This document shows, piece after piece, positions 33,220 to 43,393 of a stretch of DNA of 64,000 nucleotides. The notes beneath the pieces are model-generated. The model made no database searches. It was not told the DNA's origin and worked only from the letters and a program-made list of their open reading frames with translations. Source of the DNA: Bryobacterales bacterium (lineage in GTDB: Bacteria > Acidobacteriota > Terriglobia > Bryobacterales > UBA6623); assembly GCA_028819235.1 (NCBI GenBank), contig JAPPMC010000237.1, forward strand, positions 42,655 to 106,654, in the 5' to 3' direction. Position 1 is the stretch's first letter. Each line of letters starts with the position of its first letter. Both the position numbers and the translations under genes were made by a program.

Positions 33220-35481
33220 TCAGCGCCTCTTGCTGCGTGACTGCGCGTCGTGGACGGCAACCGCTGAGAGAGTGATCACCTCATCCACGTTGAAGCCCTT
33301 CTGCAGCACGGCCACAGGTCTGGCCATGCCCATCAGGATGGGCCCGATCGACCGCGCCCCTGCGAATTGGCGCAGCAGCTTGTAGGCAATGTTGGCCGCA
33401 GCGAGGTTCGGGAAGATCAGCACGTTCGCCTCACCCTGAAGCCGTGAGAACGGGAAGAAGTTTTCGGTCACGTGCGGATCTAGCGCCGTGTCGACCTGCA
33501 TCTCGCCGTCGAGCATCAAATCCGGCGCTCTCTCAGCGCAGATCGCCGCCGCCCGCTTGACCTTGGCCGAGTCCGGATTGCGCGCCGATCCGAAGTTGGA
33601 GAACGACAGCAGAGCGACCCGCGGCACGACGCCGATGCGTCGGGCACGCCGGGCGGTCATCAGGGCGATGTCGGCAATGTCCTCGGGGCTCGGGTCGATG
33701 TTGACTGTTGGGTCTGCGAACAGGTACATTTTGCGCTGGCGGACCATCATGTACAAGCCAGCCGCCTTGCGCACACCCTTGCGCTTGTCGATGATCCTGA
33801 GCACTGTGCGCAACGTCTCCGGATAGTGGCGGGTGATGCCGCCCACCATGCAGTCGGCATCGCCCATGCGCACCATCATGGCGGCAAATGCTACATGGTC
33901 GAGCAGCATGTCGCGCGCGTCCGGAAGTGTGCACCCCTTACGTTGGCGTAGCTCGAAGAGGGCTTGGGCGTATTTCCTGCGGTTCGGGGACTCAGCCGGA
34001 TCCACGATCTGCCAGCCTGCCTTCGGCAAGTGCAGAGCCTGTGCCGCTGCGACGATCCGTTCTCTCCCGCCGAGCAGAATCGGCTTGGCGATGCGCTGCT
34101 CGCGCAGCACCAAGGCTGCCCGCAGGATCATTTCATGGTGACCCTCGGCCATGACGATAGTGCGCGGGTCCTCCCGCGCTCTGTCCAGGATCATCTGGAA
34201 CACTTCCTGGCTGCTGTCCAGCCGCACGGCCAGCCGCTCGCGGTAGTCGTTTAGATCGACCCTCTTTGTGGCCGCCCCACTCCGCATAGCGGCCTCGGCC
34301 ACGCGGGCCGCAACTTCCGGTGTGACCCTCGGATCGAACGGCTTGGGAATGATGTACTGGGGCCCGAATCCGAGGTCTTCGGACGTGTAGATCCGCCGCA
34401 CCGAGTCCGGCACGGGATGCCTGGCTAGGCTGGCCAAAGCGTGCACTGCTGCCAGTTCCATCTCTGTGGTGATGTCGGTGGCCTCGGTGTCGAGCGCTCC
34501 GCGGAAAAGGGAGGGAAAACAGAGGACATTGTTGACTTGGTTCGGGTGATCCGAACGGCCCGTGGCGATGATCGCGTCAGGTCGAGTTGCCACGGCAAGC
34601 TCGTAGCCGATCTCAGGGTCGGGATTCGCAAGGGCGAAGACGATCGGCTGGTCGGCCATGGACAGCAGCATCTTGGGCTTCAGGACGTTGGCGCGCGAGA
34701 GGCCCACAAAGACGTCCGCTCCCGCCACCGCCTCGTCGAGCGTCCGAAGGCCTGTCTTGGCCGCGAAGCGCCGCTTATATGGGTTCATTCCGGCGGTGCG
34801 CCCGCTGTGAATGACGCCGCGAGAGTCAAGCAGCACGAGATTCTCGCGTGGCAACCCCAGCTGCAGGTACAGAGTGGCACAGGCCATTCCGCTGGCACCC
34901 GCCCCGTTGATCACGACCCTCACAGACTGGAGGCTCTTGCCGGCAATCTCCACAGCGTTGAGGAGCGCGGCTCCGCTGATCACGGCCGTGCCGTGTTGGT
35001 CGTCGTGGAAGACCGGGATGCTGACCCGCTTGCGCAGCTGCTCCTCGACGTAAAAGCATTCCGGGGCCTTGATGTCCTCAAGGTTGATTCCGCCGAACGT
35101 AGGTTCGAGCAGTTCCACTAGGCGTACGATCTCGTCGGGGTCGGAGGTCGCGACCTCGAGGTCGAAGACATCGATGTCGGCGAAGCGCTTGAAGAGGACG
35201 GCCTTGCCCTCCATGACCGGCTTGCCCGCTAAGGGTCCGATGTCGCCCAGTCCCAGTACTGCGGAGCCGTTCGATATTACGGCCACTAGGTTCGAGCGCG
35301 ACGTGTAAAGGCCGGCGAGGCGCTCGTCTCTTACGATCTCCAAGCACGCCTCTGCCACCCCTGGCGAGTAGGCAAGGCTTAGGTCCATCTGCGTGTCGGA
35401 CGGCTTGGTGGGCGAAATGGAGATCTTTCCCGGCTGCGGATAGCGGTGGTAGTCGAGTGCCGATCGCTGGGGGTTCTTCAT
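33220..35481 (-). CDS. maeB: NADP-dependent malic enzyme with C-terminal phosphotransacetylase-like domain (MaeB type)
   Basis: 753 residues, the normal length of MaeB. It decarboxylates malate to pyruvate with NAD(P)+ reduction. The start at 35481 ([15 protein letters not shown]) matches the family N-terminus; the frame upstream is not conserved-looking. Malic part: [13 protein letters not shown] near 33-45, [18 protein letters not shown] near 75-92, [13 protein letters not shown] near 133, [12 protein letters not shown] near 155, and the Rossmann loop [10 protein letters not shown] near 192. The PTA-like part (about 425-750) begins near [18 protein letters not shown], includes [13 protein letters not shown] and ends after [14 protein letters not shown]; this half is thought to be regulatory rather than catalytic. 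No partner gene is adjacent. Confidence 0.93.
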   Translation of the reverse strand: MKNPQRSALDYHRYPQPGKISISPTKPSDTQMDLSLAYSPGVAEACLEIVRDERLAGLYTSRSNLVAVISNGSAVLGLGDIGPLAGKPVMEGKAVLFKRFADIDVFDLEVATSDPDEIVRLVELLEPTFGGINLEDIKAPECFYVEEQLRKRVSIPVFHDDQHGTAVISGAALLNAVEIAGKSLQSVRVVINGAGASGMACATLYLQLGLPRENLVLLDSRGVIHSGRTAGMNPYKRRFAAKTGLRTLDEAVAGADVFVGLSRANVLKPKMLLSMADQPIVFALANPDPEIGYELAVATRPDAIIATGRSDHPNQVNNVLCFPSLFRGALDTEATDITTEMELAAVHALASLARHPVPDSVRRIYTSEDLGFGPQYIIPKPFDPRVTPEVAARVAEAAMRSGAATKRVDLNDYRERLAVRLDSSQEVFQMILDRAREDPRTIVMAEGHHEMILRAALVLREQRIAKPILLGGRERIVAAAQALHLPKAGWQIVDPAESPNRRKYAQALFELRQRKGCTLPDARDMLLDHVAFAAMMVRMGDADCMVGGITRHYPETLRTVLRIIDKRKGVRKAAGLYMMVRQRKMYLFADPTVNIDPSPEDIADIALMTARRARRIGVVPRVALLSFSNFGSARNPDSAKVKRAAAICAERAPDLMLDGEMQVDTALDPHVTENFFPFSRLQGEANVLIFPNLAAANIAYKLLRQFAGARSIGPILMGMARPVAVLQKGFNVDEVITLSAVAVHDAQSRSKRR

Positions 35482-35640
35482 GCTGGCTCTGGATGTGGCA
35501 CTCGCTGTCCGCGAGGTTCGCCGGACTTCAGTGTCAGGTGCCGCGGGCGGTGAGCCGCTCCCGTTGTGCGCAGCGGGGGCGGAACACCCGAGCAAGTCCC
35601 TAGGGTACTCTTATGCCAACCGACCGAGAGGGCACCAAGG

Positions 35641-36099
35641 ATGGTTCAGCCAAGATCGACCCGGTGGAAGGGCCCGGTCTGCATGTTCGCCGGAATCGCT
35701 GTACTGGTGGCGTCGGTTCGGCTCGTGGAGCGCGATGTTTCCGCACAGGGGCAGGTGGCCTCGGCGCCGGTAGCCTCAGTCACCGAGCTCATGCAGGCGA
35801 TGATCATCCCAGCTTCCAACACGATGTTCAACCTGCCGAGGGATCCGCCGACAGACGATGAGGGCTGGGACATCGTTCGCAACAGCGCCGTCATTCTGGC
35901 TGAGTCGGGCACTCTGCTGATGCGTGAGGGAAGAGCGGAGGACTCGGAGGTGTGGCGGGCCACGTCGAACGCTCTCGCGGAGGCCGGAGAGGCAGCGCTG
36001 AGGGCGGCCAGGGCCCGCGATGTCGATGGCATCTCCGATGCGGGCAACCTCCTCATCGATTCGTGCGAGGTGTGCCACGAGAAGCACTGGATTCGTTGA
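35641..36099 (+). CDS. Exported cytochrome c'-like protein (single C-terminal CxxCH)
   Basis: 152 residues. A signal anchor or peptide (MFAGIAVLVASVRLVERDVSAQ) precedes a helical domain that ends with the heme motif C-E-V-C-H (LIDSCEVCHEKHWIR) a few residues from the C-terminus, the arrangement of class II cytochromes c (c'-type, four-helix bundle). TELMQAMIIPASNTMF and NSAVILAESGTLLM fit the first helices. The start at 35641 was chosen; ATG 35683 would begin right at the hydrophobic segment. A paralogue lies at 58684-59172 with the same helix pattern. The electron partner is unknown; the alpha/beta-hydrolase gene starts 87 bases downstream. Confidence 0.8.
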   Translation: MVQPRSTRWKGPVCMFAGIAVLVASVRLVERDVSAQGQVASAPVASVTELMQAMIIPASNTMFNLPRDPPTDDEGWDIVRNSAVILAESGTLLMREGRAEDSEVWRATSNALAEAGEAALRAARARDVDGISDAGNLLIDSCEVCHEKHWIR

Positions 36100-36185
36100 C
36101 CCCTCCCCCGGCAGTAGTCGACCCGGCGCCCGGTCCTCGCACACGCCCAGGCAGTCCCCGGTGCCAGGGTGGTAGGCTTGCCGGT

Positions 36186-38174
36186 GTGATCAGGCTGAGG
36201 AACTTACTTGCCGGAATGGCGTTTGCGGTGGCTTGGACCGCCTCTGGGGAAGTTCCGGAGACCGACGTTCGAAACACTGAAATCCGCCACACCGACTTCG
36301 TGCACACGATGCCGCCGTACTCGGCCGCCGAGTGGGAGCAGCGTGCTGATTACTTGCGCAAGAAGGTGATGTTCTCCGCGGGGCTCCTGCCACTGCCGCG
36401 AAAGGGGCCCCTGAATCCACGCCTAGGCGAGTGGGTCCACCACGATGACCACTCGGTCGTCAGCGTGCTTCTTGAGACACATCCGGGTTTCTTCCTTGGC
36501 GGCAACTTGTACCGGCCCAGCCAGTCGGGCCAGGGCAAGTTGCCGGCCGTCGTGTCCCCGCACGGGCACTGGCGCTACGGACGGTTCGAGAATTCCGAGC
36601 TCAACTCCGTGCCAAGTCGCGCAATCAACCTTGCGAGGCAGGGCTACGTCGTCTTCGCTTACGACATGGTCGGCTGGAACGACACCATGCAGGTGCCCCA
36701 CGGATTCGCCGGCCCGAGGGAGGACTTGTGGCTGATCGGCACACTGGGCCTGCAATTGTGGAACAGCATCCGAGTCGTCGACTACTTGGAATCGCTTCCC
36801 GAGGTGGATGCCACGCGCATCGGCGTCACGGGCGCTTCCGGGGGCGCGACGCAGGCCTTCCTGCTGGCGGCGGTCGACGACCGGATCGGCTACTCGGCCC
36901 CCGTCAACATGGTCTCTTTTCACATGCAGGGCGGCTCGCCCTGCGAGAATGCTCCCCTGCTGCGGGTCGGGACAAACAATGTCGAGATCTCGGCCGCCTT
37001 CGCACCGAAGCCACAGATCCTGGTCGCAGCGACTGGGGACTGGACCGTGAACGTGCCTACGCGAGAGTTCCCGGCCGTACAGCAGATCTACGAGCTCTTC
37101 GATGCGGGTTCAAGCGTTGATGTCCGCCAGTTTGATTCGCCGCACAACTACCATCGGCAGAGCAGGGAGGCAGTTTACAGGTTCTTCGGCGAGCATATGC
37201 TTGGAGAGGACGGCGAGGCGTCCAAGTTTGAGGAACGGCCCATCAGGGTCGACCAGCTGAGTTCGCTGTTGTACCTGTGGGGACGGACTCTGCCCGAGGG
37301 AGCCGTGGGACTGGACGAACTGGTCCGGCAGCGGATTGCGGCCGCCGAGGCGGATACGCTGGCCCTATCGATCCGCGGGCCCGAGTCCCTTGAGCCGGCA
37401 AGCAAGGCCTTTCGCCAGCGGCTCGCGCTCTCCATATTGGCTGAAGTGCCGGCTAGGGATTCCGTTGAGGGCCGCTCGCTCTCCAAAGGGGAGCTGGCAA
37501 TCGGTAGGGTCGGAGCGGGGGACCGCATCCCCGCCCGCCTGCGAAATGCCCAATCCCCACGAGGTCGCGCGACGGTTCTGGTGGGGGACGCGGGAATGTC
37601 CGATGCCGAGTCCTCGGCGGTCGGCGCGGCCTTGGCAAGCACAGCCGCCCCACTGCTGCTGATTGATGCCTTCCAGACGGGTTCTGCCACTGTAGACCGA
37701 GAGGTCGCAAAGGCTGGTCGCAGAGCCGAGCGTTACTATCACGTCTTCAACCGCAGCGACGATGCCAATCGCGTTCAGGACATCATCACCGCGGCGGCGT
37801 ACCTGCGCCAGAATGCGAGTGTCGAAAGTGTGCGCGTGGTCGGCGTCGGGAGGGCGGGGCTGTGGGCGCTGTTGGCGGCAGCGGTCGACCCTGGGATCGA
37901 TGCAGTGGTCGCCGACTTGGACGGTTTCGACGCGACTAACGACTTGTCGTACGTGGAGGGCTTGTACATTCCCGGCTTGCGCCGGGCCGGCGATTTCCGT
38001 GCAGCGGCCGTTATGCTCGCCGAGCGTGCGGACTTGCTGTTGCACAACGCTCATTCGTCCTTCCCGCTGGACTGGTTTCAAAAAGCGTACGAGGCCGCCG
38101 GGCGGCCCGAAAGTCTCTCTGTCGAGACTGAGCCCTTGTCCGAAGAGGCCTTACGTCGATGGATCGACTCTTGA
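36186..38174 (+). CDS. Exported alpha/beta-hydrolase (acetyl xylan esterase-like)
   Basis: 662 residues from a GTG start at 36186; the upstream frame overlaps the cytochrome gene. A signal peptide (LLAGMAFAVAWTASG) is seen. The hydrolase half (about 50-400) has GGNLYRPS, PAVVSPHGHWRYG (oxyanion region), VVFAYDMVGWNDT, the nucleophile elbow G-A-S-G-G near residue 220 (IGVTGASGGATQ), a likely acid at ATGDWT and a histidine in DSPHNYHRQ near 330. This resembles the AXE1/abhydrolase_7-type family of esterases acting on carbohydrate esters. The second half (about 400-662) has another Rossmann-like pattern (VRVVGVGRAGLWALLAAAVD), resembling a degenerate second hydrolase-like domain without an obvious serine. 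The natural substrate is unknown. Confidence 0.75.
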   Translation: MIRLRNLLAGMAFAVAWTASGEVPETDVRNTEIRHTDFVHTMPPYSAAEWEQRADYLRKKVMFSAGLLPLPRKGPLNPRLGEWVHHDDHSVVSVLLETHPGFFLGGNLYRPSQSGQGKLPAVVSPHGHWRYGRFENSELNSVPSRAINLARQGYVVFAYDMVGWNDTMQVPHGFAGPREDLWLIGTLGLQLWNSIRVVDYLESLPEVDATRIGVTGASGGATQAFLLAAVDDRIGYSAPVNMVSFHMQGGSPCENAPLLRVGTNNVEISAAFAPKPQILVAATGDWTVNVPTREFPAVQQIYELFDAGSSVDVRQFDSPHNYHRQSREAVYRFFGEHMLGEDGEASKFEERPIRVDQLSSLLYLWGRTLPEGAVGLDELVRQRIAAAEADTLALSIRGPESLEPASKAFRQRLALSILAEVPARDSVEGRSLSKGELAIGRVGAGDRIPARLRNAQSPRGRATVLVGDAGMSDAESSAVGAALASTAAPLLLIDAFQTGSATVDREVAKAGRRAERYYHVFNRSDDANRVQDIITAAAYLRQNASVESVRVVGVGRAGLWALLAAAVDPGIDAVVADLDGFDATNDLSYVEGLYIPGLRRAGDFRAAAVMLAERADLLLHNAHSSFPLDWFQKAYEAAGRPESLSVETEPLSEEALRRWIDS

Positions 38175-38260
38175 CCGGCCGTACAGCACCGATCGCGGTA
38201 ACAATTCCAATTGGACCGTGCCAAACTGGGTCCCCCGTCCTCGACAGACGTTTGTGACCG

Positions 38261-38737
38261 ATGTTCGATCCTAGACCGACTAGTGCCAAGCCGCGTTCGA
38301 AGGCGGTTCTGCTTGTCATCGCGGGCGTTGTCGCGCTCTGCGCCGTCGGCGTGGCCCTTCTCGAATGGCGCGCCGGGACCGATCGGCCGACCGAACAAGT
38401 CGTGCTCACGCCCGACGCCCGCGACTACCTTCTCAGTCTCGATCTTGAGGGGGTCGAGATGGCGGCGATGGACAACTCCCTGGGCCAGACGCTGGTCGAG
38501 ATCACGGGAACGATCCGCAACCTCGGGGAGAGGCATGTGCGCAGCATGCGCCTAAACTGCGTCTTCTTCGATGTGAACGGGATCGAGCTGCACCGTGTAA
38601 TGTCTACGATCGTGCGATCCGCGGACGGTCTCGCGCCGGGAGCCGACCAGCAGTTTAGATTGCCTTTTGACGACATTCCTGACGGCTGGAATCAGGTCCT
38701 TCCGAGCCTGTACATAGCGGAGATCATCTTCGAGTAG
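38261..38737 (+). CDS. Membrane-anchored FxLYD/DUF2393-like protein
   Basis: 158 residues. One N-terminal membrane helix (AVLLVIAGVVALCAVGVALLEW, about 15-36) is followed by an extracytoplasmic immunoglobulin-like domain: LVEITGTIRNLGERHVRSMRLNCVFFDVNGIELHRVMSTIV, the strand-turn-strand pattern of FxLYD/DUF2393 domains, ending with a PFDDIPDGWN segment and a C-terminal strand. Such proteins are small cell-envelope proteins without known activity. It is 86 bases behind the hydrolase on the same strand. Confidence 0.65.
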   Translation: MFDPRPTSAKPRSKAVLLVIAGVVALCAVGVALLEWRAGTDRPTEQVVLTPDARDYLLSLDLEGVEMAAMDNSLGQTLVEITGTIRNLGERHVRSMRLNCVFFDVNGIELHRVMSTIVRSADGLAPGADQQFRLPFDDIPDGWNQVLPSLYIAEIIFE

Positions 38738-39103
38738 GCTGTCCGAGGCTCGCAGTCGTCCCCGGCCGCGCGTGGAATGGAAGTGGATTGAGCATTAGGT
38801 GGCGGTCCGCTAGGGAAGCTGTGTGAGTTGGTCCCACACGGTGGATGCTGTGGGCCGCCATCCATTGGAGCGCCCGTCGTCCAGCCTGCGGCCCACTAGG
38901 TCAGCGTCGTCCCGGCGTCTGACCAAGTAGATGCGCCCCGTTCCCCGAAGCGCCATAGACACGGAGCTCCGCTTTCCGCCTCCATTCGAAAGGAGGCACC
39001 CAGAATGCGCTGCGGCAAGGGTGGAGTGGCTGCAGGATGGGATCCCGGCGACCTAGGGCGGCCTCAAGCGCCCCGCGAGAGCGATCTCGGAATGTCGTGC
39101 GTG
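38738..39103. other. Gap without recognisable gene
   Basis: Between convergent genes. No coding-like frame, no clear terminator with a T-run. Confidence 0.45.
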
Positions 39104-40819
39104 TCAGGCCACCTCGCCTCGACGGGCGGTGTCGACGATGTGGTCCGCCGCGCGCTTTGCCAAGGCCATCATTGTGAGGGTAGGATTCACGCAACCGATT
39201 GACACGAAGCCAGCCCCGTCCGTAATGAACAGATTCTTGAGATCGTGGGCTTGATTCCACCGGTTCAGGACCGATTTCCGCGGGTCGTTGCCCATACGTG
39301 CGGAGCCGACCTCGTGGGTGGCGCCTCCCGGCCAGCGAGGTTTGGTGATCTTCTGGATGTCTTCCGCGCCGGCGGCCCGCAGCATCTCCTCCCCCTCATC
39401 CGCGGAGTGCCGGAACAGGCGCATCTCGTTGTCGCCCCATGTGACGTTCATTCGGAGTGCAGGAATGCCCCACGCGTCTTTGACTTCGGGGTCAAGCTGA
39501 ATATAGTTCTCGTATCGGGCGAGACACTCGCTTGACGTTCCGATGAAGAACCGCCGGCTGTCCTTGGAGTCCACGACTGCTCGCTTGAAGCTGGCGCCAA
39601 ATCCCGGGATGCGGCTGATTGCTGCCGGAGAGCCGTAGAAGGAGGCGTTTCGCATCTGCGCGCCGAAGCCGCGGATCATCCCTTGGGTGTGGGGCCGGTC
39701 CACGTTCATGTAGCGTGGCAGGTAGAGGCCATTTGGGCGCTGGGGCGGCCCGACCCACTTTGGGTCCTCGCTGACTGGAAGCACGCCTGAGACTCCGCCA
39801 AACATGTGGTCCATCACGTAGTGCCCCAGCACGCCAGAGGAGTTGCAGAACCCCTCGCCGGAATTGAGAAGGATGCGAGTGGACTCCAGGCTCGAGGCCG
39901 ATAGCACGACAATCTTTGCCCGCGCCTCTCTCGCGGCCCGTGTGACGCGGTCGATGTACGCCACGCCGTTTGCCAGCCCAGTGTCGCGGTCGGTGGTCAC
40001 GTGGGACACGACGGCATTGGTCACGACCGAGCAGTTGCCGGACTTCTCTGCATCTGCCACGGTCGTCCACGGGCTGGCGAAGTACGAATGCGTGATGCAG
40101 CCGTGCTCGCAGGGCCCACAGGAATGGCAGGCTTGGCGCCCGTTCAGCGGCTGCGTGAGGACCGCGGCCCGGCCAATCGTCACGTTTCTGCCGAACCTTG
40201 CGTTGATCTTGTCGCGGAAGTGCTTCTCGCCGCACGTCATCCCCATGGGGGGTTGCATGACGCTGTCGGGGAACTGCATCAGTCCGAGTGGCTCGCCGCT
40301 GATGCCCACGTAGCGCTCGACCGCCTCGTAGTAGGGCACCATCTCCTCGTAGGTCACGGGCCAGTCCGAACCGTAGCCGTCGTGGCTGGCGGCCGCGAAG
40401 TCGATCTTCGAGAGGCGATAACTCTGTCGGCCCCACGTCAGCGTGCGGCCACCCAGCAGCCGTCCCCGGGTCCACTGGAATGGCTTGTCGTCTGGATAGG
40501 TGTAGGGGTTTCGAATGTCGTCTACGAACCACCGATAGTTGGACTCCCGGCACGCGTATTTCATGCTCTGGATCGGTCTGTTCCGGCGGATCTCTGGGGA
40601 GTAGCCGCGGTACTTCAGGTCGTATGGCCGCAGGTGCTCCGTGAACTCCGCTTCGGTAGTGCGGTGGCCGGCCTCCAACAGGGCAACCTGCATTCCAGCC
40701 TCGGCGAGCACCTTCGCAACCCAGCCGCCGGTTGCACCCGAACCGACGATGACTGCGTCGTATGTGTCCTTGCCCTTGGTGATGACCTGCATCGCAGTGA
40801 GGGGCCCAGCCATTTCCAT
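39104..40819 (-). CDS. GMC-family FAD oxidoreductase
   Basis: 571 residues from ATG 40819 (GGGCAGG upstream). The dinucleotide-binding loop is DAVIVGSGATGG at 21-32. GRLLGGRTLTWGRQSYRL near 120-137 is the GMC signature region. Four cysteines in CHSCGPCEHGC near 230-240 are characteristic of the gluconate/sorbose/fructose dehydrogenase-like branch. The C-terminal catalytic and FAD region (GGATHEVGSARMGNDP, then LFITDGAGFVSIGCVNPTLTMMALAKRAADHI) is intact. The usual product would be oxidation of a polyol, sugar or alcohol, with electrons passed to an acceptor. No signal peptide is seen; relatives can be exported with a Tat-bearing partner subunit, none of which is adjacent here. Confidence 0.9.
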   Translation of the reverse strand: MEMAGPLTAMQVITKGKDTYDAVIVGSGATGGWVAKVLAEAGMQVALLEAGHRTTEAEFTEHLRPYDLKYRGYSPEIRRNRPIQSMKYACRESNYRWFVDDIRNPYTYPDDKPFQWTRGRLLGGRTLTWGRQSYRLSKIDFAAASHDGYGSDWPVTYEEMVPYYEAVERYVGISGEPLGLMQFPDSVMQPPMGMTCGEKHFRDKINARFGRNVTIGRAAVLTQPLNGRQACHSCGPCEHGCITHSYFASPWTTVADAEKSGNCSVVTNAVVSHVTTDRDTGLANGVAYIDRVTRAAREARAKIVVLSASSLESTRILLNSGEGFCNSSGVLGHYVMDHMFGGVSGVLPVSEDPKWVGPPQRPNGLYLPRYMNVDRPHTQGMIRGFGAQMRNASFYGSPAAISRIPGFGASFKRAVVDSKDSRRFFIGTSSECLARYENYIQLDPEVKDAWGIPALRMNVTWGDNEMRLFRHSADEGEEMLRAAGAEDIQKITKPRWPGGATHEVGSARMGNDPRKSVLNRWNQAHDLKNLFITDGAGFVSIGCVNPTLTMMALAKRAADHIVDTARRGEVA

Positions 40820-42028
40820 TGTGCCTGCCCGCCTCCCCCGCTGCGACTTGATGAAATGGCCGATCTGGGCCTCTCCGCCTCGAAGGACGCCGGGCAAAAC
40901 CCACCGCAGGTGGCCACGGATTGTAGCAGGACTGCGTCCCGCTGACAGGCCCCTTGCGCGGATCGTGCTCCTATGGGCGGGCCGTTCCCTAGGCACGGTC
41001 CCCGGCATGCCGCCGACACATGGCCGTCCCCGGCGCCCGGTCCCGACCCAATCTCGTCGTGCGCAGTGGATCGGCGGTGGTTCCTGGCGCGAGTGAAACC
41101 GCCCTCCAACTGCTGCTCCAGCTAATAGGGACTGGAGTAGCTTTCCGGGGCGAAGATACGGACGAAAGCCCTGCTATGCGCGAAGGATGCCGGCGCAGTC
41201 GAGCGAACGCGCAGGCGGTCGAGGCCAGTTCATCTGCGGCCGACCCTCTGCGCTTCGGCTCTAGCTGTTCCCGTCTGGGAGCCTGGCGCCTCTGGTCAGT
41301 CTCGCAATCGATCACGCATCCGCGCGGCGGTTCGGACGTTGCCCTTCGCGGAACGACAGGACCTCGTCCACAAGAATGCGGACGGTTCTCCGCCGACCGT
41401 CGGAGTTCAGCGATTTCGGAATGGACAGTCGGCCCCATGGACTGCACCAAGGCACGCTTCGGAGCGACTCCAAGAGCTGTACTCAGGCTCTTGCGGGCAC
41501 CTGGCCATCCTTGCGCACTTCGCTTCTCGTGGCGATTGAAACCCAACAGCCCGCAGGGATTTGGTCGCGGCCCACCGCACCCGCGGGGGCCCAACAGGCC
41601 CACAGCTGTCCCCGGTCCCGGCGAGGTCGCACCCTTTCTCGATGCTCTCACCAGACCGTTTGTCACGCTGTGCTGTGGTCCCGCCACGCGGCAGGCCGGT
41701 GCATCTCCGTCGCGCCCGCCCAAGAATGCCGGGCAGCCACAGTTCGTTCGTCCGCCTCGTTCCGGACAAGTGGGTCAAGGATCGCTCCGACAGAGCGTGG
41801 CAGTTCCGCTCTTCAAGCGTCCACACGCGGAACCGCTCCCCGTCTAGAGTCCGCCGCCGACTGGCGACGCACTGCCGCCGATTCACGATGGAGACCATTT
41901 CCCACGCGTGTGCTATTGCGCACTGCCTGAACCGTTCGGGCAGTGGACGGGAGTGCGGTCAGCTCTCCCTACCGTGGTGCGCGAGACTCGCCCGGCTTCC
42001 GGGGCGGCCTGTACTTGGCGACGCCCGG
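40820..42028. other. Long gap without recognisable gene
   Basis: About 1210 bases. Two long overlapping frames exist (41020-41847 plus, 40989-41723 minus), but both are Arg/Pro/Ser-rich with no domain and no ribosome binding site, as expected of GC-rich non-coding DNA. Confidence 0.45.
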
Positions 42029-43084
42029 TCAAAACGTCGCAATCGGGTTCAACGGAGACCCGGTGCCGCCGACCACTCGCAACGGCGAGGCTGTCAGGAG
42101 GAACTCCCAGCGGCCCTGTCGCTCGGCCTCTTCGCTGACCGCACCCAAATCCAGATTGTCGAATATCGGCATGCCCATTGCGACCAAGACGAGCTGGTGA
42201 ATGGGTAGCTGGGCGCCTTCGATGCCTGAGGGGATCACGTCCGACGCGGCATCGCTGCCGAGAATCGCAACGTCGCGGCTCCGAAGCCAGTCGGCGCACG
42301 AGGCGTGCAAGCCAGCTGCCTGTTCGTCAATCTTCCAAGGCCCTACCTCTTGCCTGCGCTTCCAGCGTCCGGTGTGGATCACAACGGCGTCCCCGCTTTG
42401 GACGCTCACCCCCGCCGTCGCCTCCCATGCCTCCAGATCGCTGGGATAAATCGGCGTCCCAGGCTCCAGATAGGCGATTCCCTTCAGGCGGGGGATGTCC
42501 ATCAGGACCCCCCGGGTGAAGATGCCGTCCCTCATGTGATCAATGGAGTATTTCCGCGCTCCCTCTTCGGTCACTTCGTCCTTTGAGTGGCCGTTGAACA
42601 TGCTCCCGTTGTGAAACATGTGGCAGATCGCGTCCAGATGCGTGGTCCCGAAACCGTGGTACAGAATGCTGAACCGGTCGACACAGAACGGGAAGTCCGG
42701 AGTAGCGTCGAGCCCCGTCGTCGTGACCTCCAGTTCGAACGGCGACGGGTTGTCGATGGCCGGCTCCGTCAGCGCGTCGTGCGCCATCGACACCGAGACA
42801 CCCGAACGAACAAGAGCGGCTGCGCGAATCCGCGTTTCGGGCGTTATCAGGTTTACCGTTCCCAATACGTCGGCATCGCCCCATCTCCCCCAGTTCGAGA
42901 GATCCGTCATCCAGCGCTCAACTGACTCCTTGGTTACCGACTCAGGACCCGAGCTGGCCGATTCGGATGGCTCCGCAGCCTGTTGCGGCTCTTCGGCAGG
43001 TTCACTCGCGGGCTGGCACGCCCACAGCCCCACCAAGACGAGCACGCAGGGCAAACCGACCAATCGACGATTGATGTTGTGCAT
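42029..43084 (-). CDS. Cyclase-family (kynurenine formamidase-like) lipoprotein
   Basis: 351 residues. The ATG at 43084 has TGGAGGA seven bases upstream, which decides the start. The lipobox L-W-A-C gives lipidated Cys 23, followed by an acidic Ser/Glu/Pro linker to about residue 50. The cyclase fold follows: WGDADVLGTVNLITPE near 69-84, then the metal-binding segment H-G-F-G-T-T-H-L-D-A-I-C-H with His 143, His 149, Asp 151 and His 155, and GVLMDIPRLKG, VVIHTGRW and GCxAxDV-like VAILGSDAASDV. Members hydrolyse amides or lactones; a membrane-anchored, extracytoplasmic version is less common than the cytosolic KynB type. Its substrate is unknown. Confidence 0.88.
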   Translation of the reverse strand: MHNINRRLVGLPCVLVLVGLWACQPASEPAEEPQQAAEPSESASSGPESVTKESVERWMTDLSNWGRWGDADVLGTVNLITPETRIRAAALVRSGVSVSMAHDALTEPAIDNPSPFELEVTTTGLDATPDFPFCVDRFSILYHGFGTTHLDAICHMFHNGSMFNGHSKDEVTEEGARKYSIDHMRDGIFTRGVLMDIPRLKGIAYLEPGTPIYPSDLEAWEATAGVSVQSGDAVVIHTGRWKRRQEVGPWKIDEQAAGLHASCADWLRSRDVAILGSDAASDVIPSGIEGAQLPIHQLVLVAMGMPIFDNLDLGAVSEEAERQGRWEFLLTASPLRVVGGTGSPLNPIATF

Positions 43085-43393
43085 CTGCTGTTCCTCCATG
43101 AAGCGTTCCACGATAGTGTCGCAGACATCGCCTACAATTCCGACTGCTCCGGAATGCTGCGATAGGCCCTTCACCGGATAATCATGACGGTGGGACTGTG
43201 CGGGCTAAGGCGACCGAAGGGTCTTCGTGTCAAACGTTGCGGCTTGGCTGAGGCCACTCGCACCGCGTTGCTCGGACGGAAGCTCGCGTCAGTCGGGCAT
43301 GTTGCCCCGGCGTCCGACGGGCTGGTGCGGCCGCACTCCCACTCTCGGGGCTCTCGCTATGACGGATGCGTATGGGCCTCAAGGCCCTAACAA
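43085..43393. other. Gap without recognisable gene
   Basis: Upstream region of the cyclase gene behind the TPR gene. No coding-like frame. Confidence 0.4.

Noticed and set aside
41020..41847. 275-codon plus-strand frame and an overlapping 244-codon minus-strand frame
   Set aside because: Both are Arg/Pro/Ser-rich without domain, signal peptide or ribosome binding site, as expected from GC-rich non-coding DNA.
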